Positions 1-7,382 of a DNA stretch of 36,794 nucleotides are shown in pieces. Below the pieces are notes generated by a model, which worked only from the letters and a program-made list of their open reading frames with translations, did no database searches and was not told the DNA's origin. Source of the DNA: CAYQQJ01 sp964419935 (GTDB lineage Bacteria; Pseudomonadota; Gammaproteobacteria; Pseudomonadales; Cellvibrionaceae); contig CAYQQJ010000034.1 of NCBI GenBank assembly GCA_964419935.1, forward strand, positions 1 to 36,794, read 5' to 3'. Both the position numbers and the translations under genes were made by a program. Positions within the stretch are counted from its first letter, which is position 1. Every line of letters starts with the position of its first letter.

Positions 1-54
1 TGCCTCGCGCCAGATTGCGCAGAGACCACAGGGACTTGATCAGAGGTTCCCTAG
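1..54. mobile_element. IS terminal inverted repeat (partial element, runs off left edge)
   Basis: Positions 21-54 match the reverse complement of 36741-36774 at 32 of 34 bases, while the outermost ~20 bases of the two window ends differ. This is what the left and right ends of one IS type would look like. The CTAG at 51-54 sits exactly at the edge of the match and could be a target-site duplication. The tip sequence GGAACCTCTGA and a YTAR-type target suggest the IS5 family, which is inference only; no transposase is visible in the window. Confidence 0.6.
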
Positions 55-210
55 TGCCTGAGGCCCGTTTACGTTGACAAGCTGGCTCGGCGGGAGTTTA
101 GATTTCGATTACTTGCGTACACATCAGTAGAGGCTGATTTTCGCCCAAGACAGACCAAAGATCTTCCCGAAGACATTACAATGGGCGGTTTATGTCAGGG
201 AGTAGTCGAC

Positions 211-1149
211 ATGCTTAAGAACAAAACTTTGGTTGCCGCAGGTTTGCTGCTGGCCGCCACACTATCCTGGGGCGGTATGTTCCCGGTGGCGAAGGGGGCC
301 TTGCCGACCCTGGACCCTTACTATATGACGCTCATTCGGTACGGCTTGGCAGCGCTGGCTTTCCTGGTTTTTCTGGCCATCTGGGAAGGACGGCGCGCAT
401 TTTTCCTGGAGGGCCGCCCGTTCATGTTGTTCTTTCTCGGTGCCCTGGGTTTTGCCGGTTTCAATTTGCTGGCCTTCGCGGCACTGGTTCACACCCGTCC
501 TGAACATGGAGCCGTCATCATGGCGACCATGCCTATGATCACGGTATTGCTGACGTGGCTGCTCAAAGGTGTGCGACCCCAGCGTTTTACTTTAGCCATG
601 GTGGCCCTGGCGTTCGCCGGTGTTTTTCTGGTCATCACCGGCGGCCACCCTGCAAGGGCATTTGGCGGTGGACAGGCTAAGTGGGACTTACTGTTCCTGG
701 GCGGCGCCTTCTGTTGGGTGAGCTACACCATGGGCGCGCAATTGTTTCCAGCCTGGTCGCCCCTGCGTTACACCACCATTACCTGCGCTTTTGGCGCTGT
801 GGCCATAGGCGCGGTAACCGTGCTGTTGACGTGGAATCACACCATCTCCGCCCCCACACTCGACACACTGATGAACCTGCGCTGGACGCTTGTCTATCTG
901 GTGGTTCTGGGCGCGTTGGTGGCGGTGCTGAGCTGGAATTCCGGCATCCGTATGCTCGGTGCGGTCAACGGAGTGCTTTTCATCAACTTTGTTCCTATCA
1001 CCGCATTTTTGATTGGCGTGGCGCTGGGGCACGCGTTTGGTGTGGGAGAGATATTGGGTGCGGTCCTGGTCATTTCAGCCTTGGTGGCCAACAACCTGCA
1101 TTTGCGTCGGGTTGAGAAAGCCCGGCGGCTGCACACTGCCGGTGCTTGA
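211..1149 (+). CDS. DMT superfamily (EamA) permease
   Basis: This is a predicted inner-membrane transporter of the drug/metabolite superfamily, 312 aa, with about ten hydrophobic segments in two EamA repeats (the first begins LLLAATLSWGGMFPVAKG, the second near residue 155 with a WDLLFLGGAFCWVSY segment). Length and repeat structure are normal for the family. The substrate cannot be read from sequence; members export amino acids, metabolites or drugs. An in-frame ATG exists at 181, but the ATG at 211 has GGGAG nine bases upstream and starts just before the first membrane helix, so it is preferred. The gene lies just inside the left IS end, with about 120 bp of plausible promoter DNA between, and about 100 bp before the copper operon. 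It is probably a separate transcription unit. Confidence 0.88.
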   Translation: MLKNKTLVAAGLLLAATLSWGGMFPVAKGALPTLDPYYMTLIRYGLAALAFLVFLAIWEGRRAFFLEGRPFMLFFLGALGFAGFNLLAFAALVHTRPEHGAVIMATMPMITVLLTWLLKGVRPQRFTLAMVALAFAGVFLVITGGHPARAFGGGQAKWDLLFLGGAFCWVSYTMGAQLFPAWSPLRYTTITCAFGAVAIGAVTVLLTWNHTISAPTLDTLMNLRWTLVYLVVLGALVAVLSWNSGIRMLGAVNGVLFINFVPITAFLIGVALGHAFGVGEILGAVLVISALVANNLHLRRVEKARRLHTAGA

Positions 1150-1193
1150 ATATCGACGACCCCTGATTCGCGTGGCATGTTTGCCGCCGCTTG

Positions 1194-1224
1194 TTGACCT
1201 TACCATCATGGGAAGGATTACGAT
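1194..1224 (+). promoter_or_regulatory. CueR-type copper-responsive promoter/operator of copA
   Basis: TTGACC at 1194-1199 and TACGAT at 1219-1224 are separated by 19 bp, the long spacer typical of MerR-family promoters. Inside the spacer is a dyad, CCTTACC-ATCAT-GGGAAGG, whose half-sites agree at 6 of 7 positions and resemble the known CueR box (ACCTTCC-N7-GGAAGGT). Because cueR is encoded two genes downstream, autogenous copper-responsive activation of this unit is the likely logic. Confidence 0.8.
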
Positions 1225-1250
1225 ATGTGTTATCGAAGTAGGAGGTTCCC

Positions 1251-3659
1251 ATGAATCCATCAGCAACCCAACAACATGAGTTCGCCATTGAGGGCATGAG
1301 CTGCGCGTCCTGTGCGGGCCGCGTCGAGAAAGCTCTCAAGGAGATGCCCGGGGTTAAAGACGCGACCGTGAATTTGGCCACGGAACGGGCGCGGGTGGAA
1401 GTCGGGGAGGGCAGCAGTGTCGATTCCGCAGCGCTGATCGAGGCTGTTCACAAAGCCGGCTACTCTGTACCAAGCGAGACGGTAGAACTCGAGATAGAAG
1501 GCATGACCTGCGCGTCCTGCGCCGGGCGTGTGGAAAAAGCGCTGGCCGCACAGCCAGGTGTCGTCGCTGTTTCCGTTAACCTGGCCACAGAGAAGGCCAG
1601 TATTGAACATAGCGGCGCGAACACTGAAAGCCTGATGGCTGCCGTGCGTGCAGCCGGGTACCAGGCTGCACCAGTTACAGCGTCAACTGGCGCGCCCCGT
1701 GCGCCGAAACTGCCGCACGCATGGCCTGTGGTTGTCGCCGCACTGCTGTCATTACCTTTAGTCCTTCCAATGATCGCCGAATGGTTTGGCTTTGATTGGA
1801 TGCTGCCCGGTTGGGTGCAGTGGGCCTTGGCAACCCCGGTGCAATTCTGGTTAGGCGCGCGTTTCTATAAAGCCGCATGGCACGCCGTGCGCGCGGGTAC
1901 CGGCAACATGGACTTGCTGGTCGCTTTAGGTACCAGCGCAGCCTATGGCTTGTCCGTATATACATTGCTGACCCACGACGGGGCTGGCATGCCGCACCTG
2001 TACTTTGAAGCCTCGGCGGTGATCATCACCTTGATCCTGCTCGGCAAATATTTCGAAGCGCGGGCGAAGCGTCAGACAACCGAAGCGATACGGGCTTTGC
2101 AAGCGCTGCGGCCGCAAACCGCCCGCGTCGTGCGCGACGGCGTTGATGTTGAGGTGCCGATTGACCAAATTCAGGTGGGCGACGAACTGATGGTGCGTCC
2201 AGGCGAACGGGTGCCGACGGATGGCGAAATCGTGCGCGGTCAAAGCGCGCTCGATGAATCCATGCTTACCGGGGAAAGCCTTCCGGTGACCCGCGAACCT
2301 GGTGATAAGGTTGCTGGCGGCGCGGTTAACCTCGATGGCGTGCTCTACATGAAAGTCACTGCGATCGGCCAGGACACCATGCTCGTGCAGATAATCCGTT
2401 TGGTTGAAACGGCACAGGCGAAGAAGGCACCCATCCAGCGGCTGGTGGACAAAGTCAGCAGTGTGTTTGTGCCGGTAGTTGTTCTGATAGCGCTCGCCAC
2501 GTTACTTGCCTGGGGCTTGATAACGGGCGACTGGACTCAGGCGACGCTGAACGCCGTTGCCGTTTTGGTGATTGCCTGCCCTTGTGCGCTGGGGCTGGCG
2601 ACGCCGACAGCCATTATGGCGGGTACCGGCGTCGCAGCGCGCCACGGTATTTTGATCAAGGACGCTGAAGCGCTTGAGACCGCTCAGGCTGTAAAAGCCA
2701 TCGCATTCGACAAGACCGGCACGCTCACGGAGGGCCGGCCGCAAGTGGATTCGGTTCAGGGAATCGGGGTGGCAGAGGACGAGTTGCTCGCTATTGCCGC
2801 AGGCATCCAACGTGGCAGTTCCCATCCCCTTGCGCGGGCTGTTGAAAATGCGGCCGATACCGCCGGCGTGGCGGCGCACGAAGCCGATGACGTCTCCGTG
2901 CTGGCAGGGCGGGGCATGCGAGGAGTCGTGGGCGATGTTCAGACCTGGTTTGGCAATCGCCGCCTGATGGAAGAACTGGGTATTCCTGCTGCAGCCCTCG
3001 ATCAGGCAGTGGCATCGCTTGCTGCGGCTGGGCGAACGATTTCCTGGCTGGCCCAGGAAACCGAGCGAGGACGCAATCTCATCGGCATGGTGTCATTCAC
3101 TGACACGGTGAGGCCATCGGCACGTGCAGCCATTGCGCGGCTACATGCCGGCGGCGTTAGAACGGTCATGGTAACCGGCGACAACCATGCCAGTGCAGAA
3201 GTCATGGCACAGGAGTTGGGTATCGACGACATACGTGCTGACGTCCTGCCGGAACACAAAGCAGAAGCAGTGGCAGCGCTACGCAGTGGAGGCGGGCGAG
3301 TCGCCATGGTAGGCGACGGCATCAATGACGCTCCGGCGTTGGCGGCAGCCGATGTCGGCATTGCCATGGCAGGCGGGACAGACGTGGCCATGCAGACGGC
3401 CGGCATCACCTTGATGCACAACGATCCAATGCGGGTTGCGGACGCTATAGCGATTTCAAAGCGTACCTACCAGAAAATTTGCCAGAACTTGTTCTGGGCG
3501 TTCGTATACAACCTGGCAGGCATTCCGCTCGCTGCGTTCGGCTTGCTCAACCCGATGCTAGCGGGTGCGGCCATGGCCTTCAGCAGCGTCAGTGTGGTGA
3601 CAAACGCACTGCTGTTACGACGCTGGCAGCCCGAGTCAGCCGAGACGGATTCGCAGTAA
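1251..3659 (+). CDS. copA: Copper-exporting P1B-type ATPase
   Basis: This inner-membrane pump uses ATP to expel Cu(I) from the cytoplasm. The 802-aa protein has two N-terminal heavy-metal-associated domains, each with GMxCASCAGRVEKAL (around residues 15-30 and 83-98), then membrane helices, the TGES actuator motif, the transmembrane CPC metal-binding motif at residues 443-445, the phosphorylation motif DKTGT with D487, and the GDGINDAPAL hinge near residue 690. CPC together with twin HMA domains points to copper or silver rather than zinc or cadmium. Length is normal for the family. The start is fixed by a near-perfect AGGAGG at 1240-1245. A CueR-like operator lies directly upstream and cueR lies 63 bp downstream, so copper induction is very likely. 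Confidence 0.96.
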   Translation: MNPSATQQHEFAIEGMSCASCAGRVEKALKEMPGVKDATVNLATERARVEVGEGSSVDSAALIEAVHKAGYSVPSETVELEIEGMTCASCAGRVEKALAAQPGVVAVSVNLATEKASIEHSGANTESLMAAVRAAGYQAAPVTASTGAPRAPKLPHAWPVVVAALLSLPLVLPMIAEWFGFDWMLPGWVQWALATPVQFWLGARFYKAAWHAVRAGTGNMDLLVALGTSAAYGLSVYTLLTHDGAGMPHLYFEASAVIITLILLGKYFEARAKRQTTEAIRALQALRPQTARVVRDGVDVEVPIDQIQVGDELMVRPGERVPTDGEIVRGQSALDESMLTGESLPVTREPGDKVAGGAVNLDGVLYMKVTAIGQDTMLVQIIRLVETAQAKKAPIQRLVDKVSSVFVPVVVLIALATLLAWGLITGDWTQATLNAVAVLVIACPCALGLATPTAIMAGTGVAARHGILIKDAEALETAQAVKAIAFDKTGTLTEGRPQVDSVQGIGVAEDELLAIAAGIQRGSSHPLARAVENAADTAGVAAHEADDVSVLAGRGMRGVVGDVQTWFGNRRLMEELGIPAAALDQAVASLAAAGRTISWLAQETERGRNLIGMVSFTDTVRPSARAAIARLHAGGVRTVMVTGDNHASAEVMAQELGIDDIRADVLPEHKAEAVAALRSGGGRVAMVGDGINDAPALAAADVGIAMAGGTDVAMQTAGITLMHNDPMRVADAIAISKRTYQKICQNLFWAFVYNLAGIPLAAFGLLNPMLAGAAMAFSSVSVVTNALLLRRWQPESAETDSQ

Positions 3660-3722
3660 ACAGAGTAGGGCCCTCGTACCGTGCGGCAGTTTCAATCGCT
3701 TCAATTACAAAAGGTAGTGACC

Positions 3723-4184
3723 ATGGGGCGCACCACACAACCACGACCGGAACTGGCCGAAGCGCGCAAGGAAGGATTCTTCAATATCGGTGAGGCGGCG
3801 CAAGCCTCTGGCGTAAGCGCCAAAATGATTCGCCATTACGAGCAGATCAAATTGATACCGCCGGCGAATCGCACCTTCACAAACTATCGCATTTACAGTG
3901 CGGAAGATGTCTACACGCTTCAATTCATTAAGCGTGCGCGGACGCTGGGTTTTTCCATGAAACGGATCGCCGTGTTGTTGAGCCTGTGGCAGGACAAGGA
4001 CCGGAGCAGTGCAGAAGCCAAGCGTCTCGTACTCGAGCACGTTGCCGAACTCGAAGAAAAAATTCGCGAATTGCAGTCCATGAGCGACACGCTAAAAAAT
4101 CTCGCCGACCATTGCCATGGTGACGACCGCCCGAATTGCCCGATACTGGATGACCTCGCGCCGGACGATAAAGCCGGCAAGTAG
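3723..4184 (+). CDS. cueR: Copper-sensing MerR-family regulator
   Basis: This is a cytoplasmic transcription activator, 153 aa from the ATG at 3723. It has an N-terminal winged helix-turn-helix (FFNIGEAAQASGVSAKMIRHYE), the MerR FTNYRIYSAEDV segment and a long dimerisation helix. The C-terminal metal-binding loop reads CHGDDRPNC, matching the C-x7-C arrangement of CueR (C112/C120 in E. coli) and arguing against ZntR or MerR proper. A GTG at 3681 is an in-frame alternative, but the ATG has AAAGG upstream and gives the normal N-terminus, although it retains a somewhat long lead of about 18 residues before the HTH. It follows copA on the same strand and probably controls the operator at 1194-1224. 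Confidence 0.92.
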   Translation: MGRTTQPRPELAEARKEGFFNIGEAAQASGVSAKMIRHYEQIKLIPPANRTFTNYRIYSAEDVYTLQFIKRARTLGFSMKRIAVLLSLWQDKDRSSAEAKRLVLEHVAELEEKIRELQSMSDTLKNLADHCHGDDRPNCPILDDLAPDDKAGK

Positions 4185-4384
4185 TCGTATGAGCACATTC
4201 GGTACAGAGAAATTTCGCAGCCAATTATTTAACTTGGTAACGAATATTGTCGGGTTAATTGCCTTACACGACAGCTGGGTGTGAGGCTCCGATCCGTTTG
4301 TCATCAGGAAAAGATCTTTTGAAAACGCATAAACACGTCCCTGTGGCTCCCCCGCGGCATCCCTGCCGCGAGGGTTTCAAAAGT

Positions 4385-4561
4385 GTTTTTTCGCCCAACT
4401 TCAAACACAATGACGGTGCGGTGCTCAAGGCCCAGCACTGGCTGCAGACGACGGGAGCCAAGGACACGTCCTTATCCAGTATGGCTGCGGAAGCGGGTTT
4501 GGAGGAACGCACGTTACTGCGGCGGTTTCAGAAAGCCACCGGCATGACAACAACCGAATAG
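4385..4561 (+). pseudogene. Remnant of a GlxA-type AraC-family regulator
   Basis: The translated stretch VFSPNFKHNDGAVL...AQHWLQ...LEERTLLRRFQKATGMTTTE followed by a stop matches the linker and first helix-turn-helix of GlxA-family regulators (DJ-1/PfpI-like domain plus AraC HTH). The DJ-1/PfpI domain is absent upstream, and the protein stops at the point where family members continue with an EY-x-LRIE-like second HTH. The frame is open back to about 4259 without family resemblance. It is best read as a decayed fragment of about 58 codons, perhaps left behind when neighbouring DNA was inserted or deleted. The rest of 4185-4384 holds nothing recognisable. Confidence 0.7.
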
Positions 4562-4603
4562 TCGCCCCCAAAACCCCGTTCATTTATCTGAGTTCTGAAA
4601 CAC

Positions 4604-4879
4604 TCAATCATCCCTGCGGTCGGACAAAATCTCTGCCGTAGCGGGATCAACACGCAATTCCCGCGCGTTGCCATCCTTGTAAGCCTCAATCTCCCAAACG
4701 CCGTCATCCATCGACACTTCGGAGATATCGGTATAACCCTCATCCTCCACGGTAGAAATTATCTCCATCAGGGGTTTTGCATCCGCAGGCGGCCGTTCAC
4801 CGGCAACGGCGTGTGTAATGCCCGCAGATACTACGAGCAACAGGCTGGCGAAAATCCCTTGGCTGATCATTGGTTTCAT
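4604..4879 (-). CDS. Small secreted PepSY-domain protein
   Basis: This 91-aa protein has a signal peptide (MKPMISQGIFASLLLVVSAGITHAVAG) and a single PepSY-like domain: paired segments IISTVEDEGYTDISEVSMDDGVWEIEAYKDG and LRVDPATAEIL. PepSY proteins of this size are periplasmic, often sit beside two-component systems or metal functions, and are poorly characterised. The ATG at 4879 has GGAGA eight bases upstream; the alternative ATG at 4894 would place that ribosome site inside the coding region, so the shorter start is chosen. No two-component genes are visible next to it, so its partner is unknown. It lies between the GlxA remnant and the integrase. Confidence 0.8.
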   Translation of the reverse strand: MKPMISQGIFASLLLVVSAGITHAVAGERPPADAKPLMEIISTVEDEGYTDISEVSMDDGVWEIEAYKDGNARELRVDPATAEILSDRRDD

Positions 4880-5006
4880 TCTTTGTCTCCTCATTCATGT
4901 TGACGTCTCGTTTACCGCGTAGCCATCCGCTTTTGACCCTCAAGTACAGAGAAATGTTCTGTTTCGGCAGCAAATTAATTATCCGCTGATGTAATCTACT
5001 GGGAGA

Positions 5007-6239
5007 TCACACTTTGCGGCCTTTCCCGCTTTCTGCCCGCTTTCTATGTTCACTTTGTACGTACACAGTATCCGTGGTAGCCATGCTTGCGTGTCCCAAG
5101 TCCTCAGATAGATCCTTCAAGGCCCGACCTCGCTCGATCTCCATGCTTGCGCCCGTATGCCGCAGCCAGTGAGTTGATGCCTCCAGTAATTTTCGAGAAG
5201 CATCTTCACCGTGTTCAGCTTTCATCTTGGCGTGAGCCTGATCAAACACGTCCTGTACAATTCGCGTCAGATGTCTGGACGTCATGCCACCTTGGCCACG
5301 CAATTTTTCAACAATTGGCGACGTGTCGGAAGATGAAGGAAGAGGGGGGAGGGCACGGTAGTTCCGGTAGCGTTTGAGGTAATCCAGGAACTGCGTTGGC
5401 ACCGAAACATCACGTAGCTTTCTGCCCTTCCCGAAAATTTTAAGCCACCAGTTGTCGTCCTCATCCTGCCAAAAGTGGTTCATCGACGGCGACCAGGTTT
5501 GACGTTCGGATAGCTCAGATATCCGTAAAAACAGGACTTTCAGCGCTGCAATAACGAAAAGATTCCGCTCATAAGAGCGATCTCCATTTGCAAGTTCCTC
5601 AGCAGTTTCAAGTACATAGTTCCATTGCATCTCTGTAAGTCGGCGGATCTCCTTGATCTGCGCATCCTTGATGAAATACCGACAATCGGTTTTTGCAACC
5701 TGTGCGGGGTTGCCGTAACAAATTTCTTCATACATCAGGTATTTATAAAACGCCATAATCGCGGTAAAGGTCGCGTTCAGCGTTTCCTGTGACGGACGGT
5801 ATTTTTTCCGATCCATCGGCTGCGGCATATTCTTCAGGCGCTTGATCCTGAATGGACGCCATTCTGCATTGATCTTGTATACGCCATTGACCGGCGTATA
5901 TCGATCCGCGCTGGCCAAACCAATCCAGGATACCGGCGGCTTCCAGCAGAAATCCGCGTATTCGAGAATATCCGCTTTACGCAGACCATCCATTGGCGAT
6001 TTTTTAACCAAAAAAACCCACAAGAGAAATTTCTCGATTTCAGACCTGAACCGCGCATATGTATGTTCAGACTTGTTGCGGCCAACATACTTCAAAAACT
6101 CAAGGCCCCAAGCCCAATGTTGACGCCGCCAGGTTTGGTCCTCATTAAGGAAAGCATCAACTTCAGGGAACTCAGCCAGGTTCAGTGACTGGATCTCGTC
6201 AAGTACCGGGTATAACGGAATGGGGTTTGGAGGGTTCAT
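5007..6239 (-). CDS. Tyrosine recombinase / site-specific integrase
   Basis: This DNA strand-exchange enzyme has 410 aa. The N-terminal SAM-like core-binding region is at residues 35-180 and the catalytic domain follows. The catalytic set is visible and complete: R239 (FLRISELSE), K271 in the beta-hairpin (FGKGRKLR), H357 and R360 (HWLRHTG), H383 (LGHASMATT) and nucleophile Y393 (TDTVYVQ). It lacks the extra helix region typical of integron integrases and is longer than XerC/D, fitting genomic-island or transposon-associated recombinases. It sits at the left edge of the accessory region with 195 bp separating it from the putative defence operon, so it probably mobilised all or part of that region. 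The target site was not identified; no obvious tRNA is adjacent. Confidence 0.92.
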   Translation of the reverse strand: MNPPNPIPLYPVLDEIQSLNLAEFPEVDAFLNEDQTWRRQHWAWGLEFLKYVGRNKSEHTYARFRSEIEKFLLWVFLVKKSPMDGLRKADILEYADFCWKPPVSWIGLASADRYTPVNGVYKINAEWRPFRIKRLKNMPQPMDRKKYRPSQETLNATFTAIMAFYKYLMYEEICYGNPAQVAKTDCRYFIKDAQIKEIRRLTEMQWNYVLETAEELANGDRSYERNLFVIAALKVLFLRISELSERQTWSPSMNHFWQDEDDNWWLKIFGKGRKLRDVSVPTQFLDYLKRYRNYRALPPLPSSSDTSPIVEKLRGQGGMTSRHLTRIVQDVFDQAHAKMKAEHGEDASRKLLEASTHWLRHTGASMEIERGRALKDLSEDLGHASMATTDTVYVQSEHRKRAESGKGRKV

Positions 6240-6410
6240 AATGTGTCAGAAGCCAATTTTGGGGGTATTGGCTAAGTATAAGGGGTTTTTATAAAGAGTC
6301 AAATACGTAACGGTATAAGACATAGTATAGCTCATATATACTCTCCACTGCTGCTACGCTATCTGCCTCGAGATTTTGGGGTTACGCAGTTCCATGCTTA
6401 ACGTTAGACC

Positions 6411-6433
6411 GTCTCTCGTAACTCACGAGAGAC
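6411..6433 (-). terminator. Hairpin directly behind the 314-aa gene, possible terminator
   Basis: The arms GTCTCTCGT (6411-6419) and ACGAGAGAC (6425-6433) pair perfectly over 9 bp with a 5-nt loop, starting one base after the stop codon of the minus-strand operon. No clear T-run follows, so it may be a weak or factor-assisted terminator, or an RNA 3'-end protector. Confidence 0.5.
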
Positions 6434-6434
6434 T

Positions 6435-7379
6435 TCAAAATTCCACCGTGTACTTCCAAATTTTATTTATACCTTCGCTCGTTTCTTTGCCATATGAGCT
6501 ATAGAAAGGAAATATTAAGCTCGAGGGAGTATTCACGAGTTCGCGCAGGTAAAACAGAGAAAATCCGACTGTCTGGGCTTTTGTACCCAACGGCGATAAG
6601 TACAGGTTTGAGATGCCCGGGGAATTTCTTCGCTTTTTGACAAACTCACTTAGAACTGAAGCTGTCACAAACGGGTCATTTGCAGGAGCTAATAACCTTT
6701 TGTAAAGCGCCTCTTCTGACAGTTCCTGAGAAGCTAAGGTCGTTCGTAGAATATTCTCTTGATACATGTCAGGTCTTAGTGACGGGAAGCCAATAAGCTG
6801 CACCTTCCGAGAGTTCTCTTTATAGTTACAAATGCTTTTAATCTGATTCTGGTCATAACCGGATCCGATGACTAGAAGATCATTTCTTTCATCTGGAGAA
6901 TGAACACCTTCGAACCCTTGTATCTGTCGGATATGTCTTACGTGTCCGCCGGCAAAGAGAGTCTTTTCTTTGTTGCTATAAACTCTGGGCTCTGAATATA
7001 TTAGAATCAGTGTTTTTACCCCCTTCTTGTATAGATAATTCATTAAGAATGCTAGTTGTGGCCTCATAAACCCCGTTATGTCTACTACGATTTTTTCATC
7101 AAGAAAGTTAACGCTGACGTCGTCAAAAAATCCGCCAATTTGGCTGCTTTCATCATTTCCCTGGCACACATGGACCCTATCAGAAGGAAGCTCACCGGGG
7201 CTATAGCCATATTCAGGAAGCACTAGCCAATGCTTGTTCGGCACTGAGGATTCGGAAAATACCTTTTGTACACGCTCACTTTCATTATAGGCAGATATGA
7301 ACCGGTCTCCCATGACTGATGTGGAGAGGTCGGCAAGCGAGTGAATTTCTTCCTTATAAAATAGCGTGTAATCGCACAT
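6435..7379 (-). CDS. Unrecognised 314-aa protein, last gene of the putative defence operon
   Basis: No domain is recognised with certainty. Visible features are a predicted alternating alpha/beta pattern and a central conserved-looking block: KIVVDITGFMRPQLAFL, then LILIYSEPRVYSNKE, later LLVIGSGYD and LIGFPSLRPDMYQEN. The strand followed by D-I-T-G and a helix resembles the nucleotide-sensing turn of CARF-like Rossmann domains (T-G-G-T-K-x-M), but two residues of that motif differ, so this is only a hint. There is no signal peptide or membrane helix, so it is likely cytosolic. It starts three bases after the ATPase stop codon, without a strong ribosome site of its own, indicating translational coupling and co-function. 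It could be a sensor, adaptor or effector of the system. Confidence 0.75.
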   Translation of the reverse strand: MCDYTLFYKEEIHSLADLSTSVMGDRFISAYNESERVQKVFSESSVPNKHWLVLPEYGYSPGELPSDRVHVCQGNDESSQIGGFFDDVSVNFLDEKIVVDITGFMRPQLAFLMNYLYKKGVKTLILIYSEPRVYSNKEKTLFAGGHVRHIRQIQGFEGVHSPDERNDLLVIGSGYDQNQIKSICNYKENSRKVQLIGFPSLRPDMYQENILRTTLASQELSEEALYKRLLAPANDPFVTASVLSEFVKKRRNSPGISNLYLSPLGTKAQTVGFSLFYLRELVNTPSSLIFPFYSSYGKETSEGINKIWKYTVEF

Positions 7380-7382
7380 ATC

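Noticed and set aside
681..1115. 144-aa frame inside the DMT permease
   Set aside because: Alternate frame of a gene with clear membrane-helix pattern; shows no start signal.
6240..6434. Possible promoter or small RNA between the integrase and the 314-aa gene
   Set aside because: AT-rich with one good hairpin (annotated), but no convincing -35/-10 pair with correct spacing or conserved RNA structure could be identified by eye.
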